Of a stretch of 64,000 nucleotides of DNA, positions 9,482-17,859 are shown piece after piece. Source of the stretch: CAYJLF01 sp964371055 (lineage in GTDB: Bacteria > Eisenbacteria > RBG-16-71-46 > CAIMUX01); the NCBI GenBank assembly GCA_964371055.1, contig CAYJLF010000016.1, positions 87,761 to 151,760 of the forward strand. The letters are read 5' to 3'. Position numbers and translations under genes: made by a program. The notes beneath the pieces are model-generated. The model ran no database searches. It saw nothing but the letters and a program-made list of their open reading frames with translations, and was not told the DNA's origin. Within the stretch, counting starts at the first letter, position 1. The number at the start of each line of letters is the position of its first letter.

Positions 9482-12400
9482 ATGAACAAGCGCCACGTCG
9501 AACCGGGCCCGCTCCCCGATGGGAACGGGCCTGACACATTGCCCCCGCTCCCCTGGCTGCGTGGCTACGAGCGCACCCTCTCCGGCGAGCAGTGGCACTA
9601 CCATGCTCCTCATCCGGAAGCGCAGACGGCGATCCTCGCCCGCGCCACCGACGGCCGGATGTCGATCGAGTGGGAGACCGAGCCGGTCCCCGAGGGGGAC
9701 GACGAGGTCGCAGCCCGCCACGGTTCCGTGACCTTCATCTGGATGTGCGGGCTCGCCACGCAGAAGGGGGCACACGCCTTCACCCTCTCCGCCGACGGGC
9801 AACCGCTCGTCACGTTTCGAACCGGACGCGACTCGACCGAGAGGCGGTGGACGATCCGAGGCCACCACGGGGCCACGCTTCGCTTCCGGACCGTCATGGT
9901 CGACCAGTTCGAGGAGCTCTTCGGCTACATGTGGCTGACGGTGCCTCGATCGCTCGTCAGCGCCGGCCTCCCGCTTCGCCTCCAGGTCGCCGCGGAAGCG
10001 GGAGGAAGCCCCGATTGGCACATGGTCTTCGAGCATGCCCTCGTGCCGTCGATCCAGGCGTACGCCGAAGAGGCGCTGGCCCGCCAGGGTGACGGCCTGG
10101 TTCGTCTCGCCCGCCTCGAGGTCTGCCATCTCGCTCCGCCGGCCCGCGTCGCGGTTCGGGTCACCCCAGATCCAGGAGCCGGCGCGCCGGGGCCGGTGAT
10201 CGGCCCGCGACCGCTCTTTCCCGACGCCGGCGCGACGTTCGATCCGCCGTGGACCCTCCCTTTGGAAATCGGCTACAACGCCTTTCTCCTCCCCGTGCCC
10301 GCCGACGCCACTCGGACCACGATCTCGATCGAGGAGGAAGCGGGTGTGCGGTCCCTCGAGCTTCCGCTGCCGCCGGTCGCCGCGCGCGAGCTCTGGTTCC
10401 TCCCCCACTCGCACGTCGACATCGGCTACTCCGACCCGCAGCCCGTCGTCGAACGCAAACAGTGGGCCCATCTGGAGCAGGCAATGGCGCTCGCCCGCGA
10501 CACGCGGGAGAACCCCGCCGGGGCGCGCTTCCGGTGGAACGTGGAGGTGCTGTGGGCCATCACTTCCTGGTACGCGCAGGCCAGTGCCAACGAGAAAGCG
10601 GCCTTCATCGAGGCGGTACGGGCGGGAGAGATCGGGCTCCAGGGGACCTTTGCGAATGTGCTGACCGGTCTCTGCCACCCGGAGGAACTGCTGCACTTGA
10701 CCGCCGCCGCGCGCGAACTGGCGCGGATCACCGGCGTACCGATCGACACGGCGATGATCACCGACATCCCCGGCGCGACCTGGAGCCTCGCCCCCGCGCT
10801 GGCACAGGGCGGAGTGCGCCGTTTCTCTAGCGGACCGAATTACCTCCCCTGGCATGCCGACGGCGGCGATCGCATCGGCACTTCCGCCCGCGTGTGGGGC
10901 GACCGTCCGTTCTGGTGGATCTCCCCCTCGGGCGAGGAGCGCCTTCTCTTCTGGATGACCGGACGCGGCTACTCGTGGTTCCACGGCCTCAACTCCGGCC
11001 GGATCGGAGCCGGCTCCGTGCGCCCGATCCTCGACTACCTGCGGGAGCTCTCCACGCGCGAACACCCGTGGTCGATGGTCCAGGTCCGTTACACGATCGG
11101 CGGCGACAACGGGCCGCCCGACCCTGATCTTTCGGCCTTTGTGCGGGACTGGAACGAACGGTTCGCCTCACCAAGGCTCGTGATCGCCACCACCCAATCG
11201 ATGTTCGATGAGTTCGAACGACGCCACGGCGCCGCGTTGCCGGAGTTTCGCGGCGACCTGACCCCCTATTGGGAAGACGGCGCCGCTTCCACCGCGCGCG
11301 AGACCGCCCTGAACCGGCGCGCCGCATCCCTCCTCGTCGAGGCCGCGGCCCTCTGGAGCATGCGTCGGCCGAGGGAGTACCCGGCCACGGAGTTCCGCGC
11401 TGCCTGGAGGGAAGTCCTGCTCTTCAGCGAGCACACCTGGGGCGCGGCCGAGAGCGTCTCCGATCCGGACAGCGATGCCAGCCGCGCGCAGTGGGCCTGG
11501 AAGAAGGAGAGGGCCGAGGAGGCGCTCCGGCGCGCGCAGGCCCTGCAGGAGGCCGCGCTCGTCACCCGCGGGGCATCCCCGTCCATCGATCTTCTCAATC
11601 CCACCGGCTGGCGTCGCAACGACCTCGTCCTGCTCCCGCCACCCCTCGGCGCGAACACGGCCAGCGTGACCGACGCCCGGGACCAGCCGCTCCGTTTCCA
11701 GCGGCTCGCAGGGGGTGAAATCCTCGTCGAGGCAGGTGAGCTGCCCCCCTTCGCCGGAGTGCGCATCACCCTCTCTCCGGCGTTACCCGCTCTATCCGCG
11801 GCGCGAACGCAGCCGGTCGAGATCGCCGACCCTCGCCGGCGGGCACGGCCCGGCACCACCGCGGATCGCGCCAGAGCCTCGCTCGATGCGAGCGGGGGAA
11901 CGATCGAGAACGCAACCTTGCGCGCGCGCATCGACGGCGCGACCGGCGCGATCCAAAGCGTCATCCTGAAGGGAACCGCCGGGGCCGACGGAGTCGAGTG
12001 CGTCGACCCGAGCCGGTATCCGGGACTCAACGCCTACCTCTACGTCGCCGGCTTTGACCCCGAACAGGCCCTCGGTCTCACCACCGCGACCCTGCGCCTC
12101 GGCGAACAAGGCCCGTTGCGTGCGTCCCTCATCCTCGAGGGTGAAGCGCCGGGCTGCCGCCTGTTCCGCGCCGAGATCCGCCTGGCTGCGGGCAGCGAGG
12201 AGCTCGAGATCATCAACACGCTCGACAAGCTCGCCGTGCGGGCGAAGGAAAGCGTCCACTTCGCCTTTCCGTTCCAGGTCCCGGACGGCCGGGTCGAGGT
12301 CGATCTCGGCTGGGGCATGATCGAACCCGACCGTGATCAACTCCCGGGATCATGCCGGGACTACTTCTGCCCGCACGACACGGTTCGGATCGAGGGAGAG

Positions 12401-12979
12401 AAGGCCGGCGTAGTCTTCGCCAGCCTCGACGCGCCGCTGGTCGAGATCGGTGCGATGACCGACGAGTCGCCGCGGACGGGTGGCTTCCGCCGCTGGCGCG
12501 AGCGGACGGGTCCGTCCACGACGCTTTTCTCGTACGCGATGAACAACGCCTGGCACACCAACTACAAGGCTGACCAGGAAGGGTGGATCGAGCTTCGGTA
12601 CGCGATCCGTTTCCGCACCCCGCGCCTCGGCCGTTTCCCGGCGTCGCCCGAGGCATCGGCCCGGCGCTTCGCGGCGACCTGGCTCCATCCCGTGGTCGCG
12701 GTCCCGGCAGATACGGCGATGCCGCCACCCCCGTCGCTGCTCTCGCCGGACAACCCACAGATCGAAATCACGAGCCTTGCTCCGACCGACGACCGCCGAG
12801 GCTGGATGGCGCGGCTCTACAACCCGACGCGCGTCCCGCAGGACGTGTCGCTCGGGGGGGCGCTCGCCGCCGGTGCCGTGTCCTTCCGGAGCGACCTCGA
12901 CCAGACCCGGGTAGAACCCGTCTCGTTCCCGATGCGGATTCCGCCGCATGGAATCCGATCTCTGAGACTCGAAGGGTGA
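9482..12979 (+). CDS. Glycoside hydrolase family 38 alpha-mannosidase-like protein
   Basis: Predicted 1165-residue enzyme. The catalytic GH38 domain starts near residue 300 with LWFLPHSHVDIGYSDPQ (metal-binding His311 and Asp313 by family comparison). The nucleophile is probably Asp428 in AMITDIPGATWSLAPAL. A helical middle region (about 600-690) and a long beta-rich C-terminal half follow, matching GH38 enzymes of about 1000 residues. The N-terminal 290 residues are beta-rich and not assigned. Family members hydrolyse alpha-mannosides. No signal peptide is seen, so it is probably cytoplasmic or uses another route; the gene lies right after an outer-membrane barrel gene. Confidence 0.87.
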   Translation: MNKRHVEPGPLPDGNGPDTLPPLPWLRGYERTLSGEQWHYHAPHPEAQTAILARATDGRMSIEWETEPVPEGDDEVAARHGSVTFIWMCGLATQKGAHAFTLSADGQPLVTFRTGRDSTERRWTIRGHHGATLRFRTVMVDQFEELFGYMWLTVPRSLVSAGLPLRLQVAAEAGGSPDWHMVFEHALVPSIQAYAEEALARQGDGLVRLARLEVCHLAPPARVAVRVTPDPGAGAPGPVIGPRPLFPDAGATFDPPWTLPLEIGYNAFLLPVPADATRTTISIEEEAGVRSLELPLPPVAARELWFLPHSHVDIGYSDPQPVVERKQWAHLEQAMALARDTRENPAGARFRWNVEVLWAITSWYAQASANEKAAFIEAVRAGEIGLQGTFANVLTGLCHPEELLHLTAAARELARITGVPIDTAMITDIPGATWSLAPALAQGGVRRFSSGPNYLPWHADGGDRIGTSARVWGDRPFWWISPSGEERLLFWMTGRGYSWFHGLNSGRIGAGSVRPILDYLRELSTREHPWSMVQVRYTIGGDNGPPDPDLSAFVRDWNERFASPRLVIATTQSMFDEFERRHGAALPEFRGDLTPYWEDGAASTARETALNRRAASLLVEAAALWSMRRPREYPATEFRAAWREVLLFSEHTWGAAESVSDPDSDASRAQWAWKKERAEEALRRAQALQEAALVTRGASPSIDLLNPTGWRRNDLVLLPPPLGANTASVTDARDQPLRFQRLAGGEILVEAGELPPFAGVRITLSPALPALSAARTQPVEIADPRRRARPGTTADRARASLDASGGTIENATLRARIDGATGAIQSVILKGTAGADGVECVDPSRYPGLNAYLYVAGFDPEQALGLTTATLRLGEQGPLRASLILEGEAPGCRLFRAEIRLAAGSEELEIINTLDKLAVRAKESVHFAFPFQVPDGRVEVDLGWGMIEPDRDQLPGSCRDYFCPHDTVRIEGEKAGVVFASLDAPLVEIGAMTDESPRTGGFRRWRERTGPSTTLFSYAMNNAWHTNYKADQEGWIELRYAIRFRTPRLGRFPASPEASARRFAATWLHPVVAVPADTAMPPPPSLLSPDNPQIEITSLAPTDDRRGWMARLYNPTRVPQDVSLGGALAAGAVSFRSDLDQTRVEPVSFPMRIPPHGIRSLRLEG

Positions 12980-13404
12980 CACCCGATCGTTCGCCCCCCC
13001 CCCGCAAAACAGCGCCTTCTGGACCGTCGAGAGTCCGCGACGCACCCCACCTGGTGAGTCGAGCGCCGAGTCGGAGACCCGCTCTCACCAATCGGCCAAA
13101 TGCCATCCACATGGCGTTCCTGGCGAAGATCAGTTAAGATTTCCTGTCTCGCTGCCGATCTAATTCTAGTCGGCTGACAGCGACGTCAGCCCGGTGTCCC
13201 GACCCGCCTCGGGGGTAGCCTTCGAGGACGGAGAGCGGCACTCAGGGACGGATACACACGATCCGATCGCTCGCAGACGGATCGGCGCGCTCGCCGGGGG
13301 ACTCAATTCTGGTGTCACGCCCACCGATCGATGCACAGGACGCTCCTCTCGGGCGGACTGCCGGGGCGCCCGCAGTCTCGGCCCGGGTGGCGCGCTCCCC
13401 CGCG
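12980..13404. other. Intergenic gap with a C-homopolymer and a perfect dyad
   Basis: No gene is supported in these 425 bases. They hold a run of ten C residues at 12994-13003. A perfect hairpin GGCTGAC (13172-13178) / GTCAGCC (13185-13191) with a six-base loop follows an AT-richer patch at about 13134-13170, which may include the promoter for the CAP lipoprotein gene. An in-frame GTG at 13312 is an alternative start for that gene. Confidence 0.5.
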
Positions 13405-14109
13405 ATGCGTCCTGTCGCCTGGGTCGCGTCGTGCGCCTTGCTCCTCCTCGCTCCGGCCTGCGCCCTGCTGCCTCGTCCCTACCCGGCCGGACCACCCCCC
13501 TCCGGCCTGGAGTCGTTGGAGAGTGGAATCTGGCGCGAGGTCAACCTGGCGCGCTCCCATCCGGCTGCGATGGCCGACTATCTCGCAAGCTGGCTCCCCG
13601 CCTTCGAAGGGACGCGCCTCACCCGTCCCGGACACCGTCGTTTCAAGATGAAGGAAGGGCGCATCGCGGTGGAGGAGGCGATCCGCTATCTCCGCCAGGT
13701 GGAGCCCGTACCTCCGCTCGCCTTCTCCACCGGTTTGTCGTGCGGGGCGCGCGATCTCGTCCAGGACCTCGGCCCGCGGGCTGTGGTGAGCCACGTCGGA
13801 TCCGACGGGAGCCTCGTCAAGGACCGCGTCGCGCGCTACGGGACGATCCGCCGCAAGGCGGCCGAGCTGATCCAGTTCGGCACGACCGACGCGAGGGAGA
13901 TCGTCGCGCTCCTCATCGTGGACGACGGCGTTCAAGACCGCGGGCACCGCCGGGTTCTCTTCGACGACGACTACCACCTCATGGGTGTCGCCCTGGGGCC
14001 GCACGCCGGCTATCGGTCGATGTGCGTGATCACTCTCGCCGCGGGCTATCACGAGAATCTCGCCGGCCTGGCACCGGCGGCGGGGGCGGACGACAACCTG
14101 ACCTGGTGA
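13405..14109 (+). CDS. CAP/SCP-domain lipoprotein
   Basis: Predicted 234-residue lipoprotein. ATG 13405 opens MRPVAWVASCALLLLAPACA, a lipoprotein signal with lipobox LAPAC. No good ribosome-binding site precedes it, and GTG 13312 gives an N-terminal extension of 31 residues. The domain begins REVNLARSHPAAMADYLASW and continues with LSCGARDLVQDLG, VSHVGSDGS and GHRRVLFDDDYHLMGVALG, the bacterial CAP (cysteine-rich secretory/pathogenesis-related) fold. The usual CAP metal-site His residues are represented by the SHVGSDGS and GHRR segments. The molecular function of bacterial CAP proteins is mostly unknown. Confidence 0.8.
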   Translation: MRPVAWVASCALLLLAPACALLPRPYPAGPPPSGLESLESGIWREVNLARSHPAAMADYLASWLPAFEGTRLTRPGHRRFKMKEGRIAVEEAIRYLRQVEPVPPLAFSTGLSCGARDLVQDLGPRAVVSHVGSDGSLVKDRVARYGTIRRKAAELIQFGTTDAREIVALLIVDDGVQDRGHRRVLFDDDYHLMGVALGPHAGYRSMCVITLAAGYHENLAGLAPAAGADDNLTW

Positions 14110-14153
14110 TCGACCCCTTGGGCAGCGAGGGGGTAGGTGGCGCGTTTCACTTT

Positions 14154-14201
14154 GGGGTCCGGCCGCGGAATCTGGTGGGCTTCCGCGGCCGCCGTGACCC
14201 C
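14154..14201. terminator. Strong inverted repeat between convergent genes
   Basis: GGCCGCGGAA (14161-14170) pairs perfectly with TTCCGCGGCC (14181-14190) across a ten-base loop. An outer GGGGTC (14154-14159) pairs with GACCCC (14196-14201). The structure sits between the ends of the CAP gene and the minus-strand WG-tail gene, so it is a likely bidirectional terminator although it lacks a T-run. Confidence 0.6.
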
Positions 14202-14212
14202 TCCGTACTCGT

Positions 14213-15127
14213 CTAGAAGTAGCTCTGCTTCACCCGGCCCCAGGTCACGATATGGGTCGGCGTCGGGCACGGGTTCGGATCGCATGGCACGCCCGCGCCG
14301 AAGAACTCTCCTCCGCCCGCCGTGCACTGCTCCGGCGTGTACCAGCGGCACTCGATTCCGATGCAGCAGGCCCCCTCGGCCGGCGGCTGCAGACACGGAT
14401 TCGGCTCACAGCTCAACCCGAGGAACGTCCCTCCCGCCGCCGCGCAGGCGCTCGGGGGAAGGATCTGGCAGGAGCCGTCCGCGAAGCAGCAGGCGCCCGG
14501 ATCATCATTGCCCGGGGGGCAGGTCACAACGCCCGCCTGTCCGAAGCCGAGGCTGCCAAGAGCGACGATCGTATCCTCGACCGGGGGAACGCTGTCGTCC
14601 ACGAAGACCATGCCCTGCGAAGGGTGGGCCGTGATCGCCCATGAGCCCGGCGGGCCGTAGCCATAGCCGGCCAGCCAGTAGCACTCGACCATCGTCGTCG
14701 TCTTGACCAGGCCAAAGCTGAGGCCCACGCCGCCGCCGCTCGTCAAGGGCCAGCCGGCTTGCGCGATCTCGAAGTCGGCGACCGGATCGGGAAGACCGCC
14801 GGCGACGACGGCAACCTCCGATGGGAACTGCGCGCCAAAGACCAGCGCCTTCAGGCGCGGCGCCGCGTCGGGTGGGAAGGCGGCGTAGACCTTCCAGACC
14901 CATCCAGCTCCGCTCTCCGGCACCCCGAGCGGCAACTCGGCGTCGACCCCCACACACGCGGGCGCCTGGCTGGGATAGGCCGACGCGTCCGAGGTGTAGA
15001 CGAGGCCGGTGTCATGCACGACCAGGGTGCCACCGAAGTTCGGCCCCGCCAGCGCCTGGCCCGAGACCAGCCCCCAGGAAGCCCCGAACAGGATCGCCAA
15101 GGTCAGGATCGTAAGCCGCCGGATCAT
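14213..15127 (-). CDS. Secreted Cys-rich GACC-module protein with C-terminal WGRVK tail
   Basis: Predicted 304-residue exported protein of unknown function. ATG 15127 follows a GAGGG/GAAGAG purine box. The signal peptide ends at SGQALAG and the mature protein begins GPNFGGTLVVHDTG. The first domain (about 25-200) is paralogous to the gene at 15459-16349: both share Y-A-A-F-P-P, RLKALVFGAQFP, GGGVGLSFG, CYWLAGY and FVDDSVPPVEDT. Two Cys modules follow: GACCFADGSCQIL...C...GG...CEPNPC and GACCIGIECRWYTPEQCTAG...CDPNPC, the repeat type seen in Eisenbacteria- and Planctomycetes-like secreted proteins. The protein ends THIVTWGRVKQSYF, matching the ends of the next two upstream genes. Confidence 0.82.
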   Translation of the reverse strand: MIRRLTILTLAILFGASWGLVSGQALAGPNFGGTLVVHDTGLVYTSDASAYPSQAPACVGVDAELPLGVPESGAGWVWKVYAAFPPDAAPRLKALVFGAQFPSEVAVVAGGLPDPVADFEIAQAGWPLTSGGGVGLSFGLVKTTTMVECYWLAGYGYGPPGSWAITAHPSQGMVFVDDSVPPVEDTIVALGSLGFGQAGVVTCPPGNDDPGACCFADGSCQILPPSACAAAGGTFLGLSCEPNPCLQPPAEGACCIGIECRWYTPEQCTAGGGEFFGAGVPCDPNPCPTPTHIVTWGRVKQSYF

Positions 15128-15369
15128 CTCTTCGCCCTCCCTGATGCCACCGAACCGGCACCCGTGCGGATGCCCCGCCATCGCCCCACGCCCGGACTCG
15201 AGCGTGGAGCGGGACGAGCCCCGGATCGCCGCGTATTGGATCGCTGGGTTGGTTATCGGCTGCAATCGAGCGGATGTGCAGGGAGAAGCTGGGGAGCGCA
15301 ACCTGCCTCCCGCGCCCGGTCCCGGGGTTGGGCACCGGGCGGCGGGGGCACCCCCGCCCCCACCCGGTC

Positions 15370-15403
15370 GGCCCGCCCGGGGTATCAACCCCCCCGGCGG
15401 GCC
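15370..15403 (-). terminator. GC-rich hairpin downstream of a WG-tail gene
   Basis: GGCCCGCC (15370-15377) pairs with GGCGGGCC (15396-15403), with further GGGG/CCCC pairing inside. It lies about 55 bases past the stop of the gene at 15459-16349 in that gene's direction. There is no T-run. The full gap 15128-15458 (331 bases) shows no gene; it is G/C-rich and must also hold the promoter of the gene starting at 15127, which I could not pinpoint. Confidence 0.4.
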
Positions 15404-15458
15404 CGGCACATCGCTCCGGCTGGCAGGCAGCCGTCTGTTCGCGCGACCTTCCAGCCGT

Positions 15459-16349
15459 CTATGGGCGGTGGATCGCCTTGATCCGTCCCCAGGAGGTCTC
15501 CTCGATCGGCGTTCCGTCGCACGGATTGGGGTCGCAGGTGAAGATCTCCAGGAGAGTGACCCCGCCCAGGCACTCGCAAACGTTGGGCCAGTGGAGCTCG
15601 CAGGTGCCGTCGGGGAGACAGCAGGCGCTGCCGGCGAGCGGCGGGCACGGGTTCGGGTCGCAGGAGACGTCCTCTCCGAACCACAGGCCGCAGAGCTCGA
15701 CACACTCCGCCTCCAGGACGATCAGGCAGTTACCCGGCTCCAGGCAGCAGGCCCCAACCTGCGGGATTGGGGCCGGACAAGGCAGGCTCCCGGGGACTCC
15801 GAAGCCAAGCGAGCCGAACGCCGCCACCGGGTCCTCCACCGGCGGAACCGAGTCATCCACGAAGAGCGTCGGCCCCTGGGGATGCGGCGTCAGGGACCAG
15901 ACGCCCTGGTTGTAGGCGTACCCGGCCAGCCAGTAGCAGTCGTTCACGGTGGCGGTCTTGACCTCGCCAAAGACCACTCCGACCCCACCGCCGCTGACGG
16001 ACGGCCAACCATCCTGCCCGATTTCGAAGTCGTGCAACGGGTCGATCAGGCCGGCCGCCTCGACGATCACCTCGGGCGGGAACTGCGATCCCATGACGAA
16101 GGCCTTCAGGCGCGGCGACGAGCCTGGCGGAAAGGCCGCCCAGACATGCCACAGGATCGGGATGCCGAGGTCCGCCTGCACGTCGGCGTTTACGCAGGCG
16201 TCCAGGGCGCAGTCGTACTCGTAGGTCCGGAGGATCTGGCACTCGTGAACGATCAGCACGCCGCCGGCGTTGGGCCCGGCGAAAGCGGGCACGAACGAGA
16301 CGCCGAGGAGAAGAGTCAAGGCCGTAGTCAGACGAACGAAGAATCGCAT
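15459..16349 (-). CDS. Secreted Cys-rich GACC-module protein with C-terminal WGRIK tail (paralogue)
   Basis: Predicted 296-residue exported protein. ATG 16349 follows a strong AAAAGGAGG box. The signal peptide ends FVPAFAG and the mature protein begins GPNAGGVLIVHEC. The N-terminal domain is clearly homologous to that of the gene at 14213-15127 (FPPGSSPRLKAFVMGSQFPP, GGGVGVVFGEVKTATVNDCY, LFVDDSVPPVEDPVAAFGSL). Two Cys modules follow: GACCLEPGNCLIV...CDPNPC and SACCLPDGTCELH...CDPNPC. The end is IEETSWGRIKAIHRP. A tandem duplication is the simplest origin. The function is unknown; a surface or extracellular role is inferred. Confidence 0.82.
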   Translation of the reverse strand: MRFFVRLTTALTLLLGVSFVPAFAGPNAGGVLIVHECQILRTYEYDCALDACVNADVQADLGIPILWHVWAAFPPGSSPRLKAFVMGSQFPPEVIVEAAGLIDPLHDFEIGQDGWPSVSGGGVGVVFGEVKTATVNDCYWLAGYAYNQGVWSLTPHPQGPTLFVDDSVPPVEDPVAAFGSLGFGVPGSLPCPAPIPQVGACCLEPGNCLIVLEAECVELCGLWFGEDVSCDPNPCPPLAGSACCLPDGTCELHWPNVCECLGGVTLLEIFTCDPNPCDGTPIEETSWGRIKAIHRP

Positions 16350-16613
16350 CGGGGCCTCCTTTTCCGCAGGTTCACATCGCGGGATCGCGTCTGCGCAGCG
16401 GCGGAAACCTGGCCGTCGGAGCCGGCGCGGCACAAGTATAGCGCAACTCCACGACAAGTGCTACCTGACGAACTTGGTCTTCTCTTTGCCCATGCCTCGG
16501 ATAGCCCGGACGGAGGGCGGGGCCGGTGGCCGGTCCCCGGATGGCCGGATCTCCAAAGTCCGAGCCTGCCGAAGTGCGCGCTCGCCGGGTGCCTGGCCCG
16601 CAGGCCCGCCGAG

Positions 16614-17582
16614 CTACTCGCGGTATCCTTCCTTGACCGCCCCCCAGCTCAGCCGGCGGGTCTCCGGTTCCGGATCGTCCCCCGGGGCGGACTCAGAACC
16701 GGTCACATAGATCGTGGCGGGAAGGCAGGCCTGGCAGACCGAGTCGGCGAAGATCTGGGCCTCGTACGTGCCGGGGCCGATCACGCCGGCATCGACGGTC
16801 ACGGTGATCGATCTCTGGTAGTCGTCGATCCAATCGGCCTGGACGTGAATCCACGGGTAGCTGGCCCCCCAGGCCACATTGCAGGGAGATCCGTCGGGCC
16901 GGGAGCGGACCCACGCATCGAGATGCCCTTGTCCCTCCTCGCCCACCGGTACCGTGATGACGAGGCCCGACTGCAGGAAGGTCGCCCCGCAGGCCAGCCC
17001 GTAGGTCGAGCAGTCATGCCAGCACCAGCAATCGACGGGACCGGCGTGGGCGGGCCAGGTCTCCATTTCCCAGTCGAATCCGTCCTCGCGCCAGCTCGCT
17101 TGCGCGATCTCCACCTGTCCGCGTGCGGTGACGTCCAGGACGACACGCCCGACCAGGAAGAACGAACCCGACATCGGAGTCGGACCTCCGAAGGAGATCT
17201 GCGCGGCGAGGGAGCCGGGACCGTCCGAACGCACGAGGGCTCCGCCGACGCAGTTCTCGAACTCCACGAGTTGCCAGTCGGCGGGCCAGGCCAGTTCGAA
17301 GGTGAGTCGGTCAGGCATCGGTGGGTAGGTGATCAGGCACTCGAAGAAGAGATCGAACTCCAGAGGTCCGGCCTGATCGAGGTGCTGCACCACCTCCTCG
17401 CAGGTGGTGATCGGGTTGGTGGTACAGAATCCGTCGTTCACCGGCTGCACGTGCAGCCTGGCGGTTCCCGCCGGCAGCGGGTTGGCGACCGTGATCGCCG
17501 GGGTGAGCACGGCGACCAGGCACACGACCACGAAGACGGCCAGAACCGGCCCGGGGCCTTGGAAACGGTTCAGCGCTCTCAT
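16614..17582 (-). CDS. Secreted Cys-containing protein with C-terminal WGAVK tail
   Basis: Predicted 322-residue exported protein. ATG 17582 follows a GGGAGG box. The signal peptide has the core PVLAVFVVVCLVAVLTP and ends near TVANP. The mature protein is beta-rich with several Cys pairs (FCTTNPITTCEEV, CWCWHDCSTYGLAC, SVCQACLP), suggesting disulfide-stabilised extracellular domains. It is not obviously homologous to the two downstream proteins except for the tail RRLSWGAVKEGYRE. It is divergent from the selenoprotein gene across a 277-base gap. No known family was recognised. Confidence 0.75.
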   Translation of the reverse strand: MRALNRFQGPGPVLAVFVVVCLVAVLTPAITVANPLPAGTARLHVQPVNDGFCTTNPITTCEEVVQHLDQAGPLEFDLFFECLITYPPMPDRLTFELAWPADWQLVEFENCVGGALVRSDGPGSLAAQISFGGPTPMSGSFFLVGRVVLDVTARGQVEIAQASWREDGFDWEMETWPAHAGPVDCWCWHDCSTYGLACGATFLQSGLVITVPVGEEGQGHLDAWVRSRPDGSPCNVAWGASYPWIHVQADWIDDYQRSITVTVDAGVIGPGTYEAQIFADSVCQACLPATIYVTGSESAPGDDPEPETRRLSWGAVKEGYRE

Positions 17583-17859
17583 GGCGTCCTCCCTGGTGGG
17601 AATCCGAATCGAATGGCGCAACACTCGCGTCGTTCGGCATGGAGACGGAGGAACTCAGACGCGACAAGGATACCACCCCCGCCGGGCACCGGCAACCGGC
17701 AGCCACGGACCGACGGCCGGAACCTCCGCTGACCGCGCTGGTTCATCCAAGGAGTGGGCGCGGTCGACCTGGGTCACCCGCTGACCCCGGGGCCGCGCCC
17801 TCGACTTCACATCGCCAAAGAAGACCGAATATCCCCTCAACACGGAAAGAAGGAAGCCG

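Noticed and set aside
12994..13003. The run of ten C as a phase-variation tract
   Set aside because: It lies 14 bases after a stop codon and about 400 bases before the next gene, outside any coding frame or promoter element I can identify.
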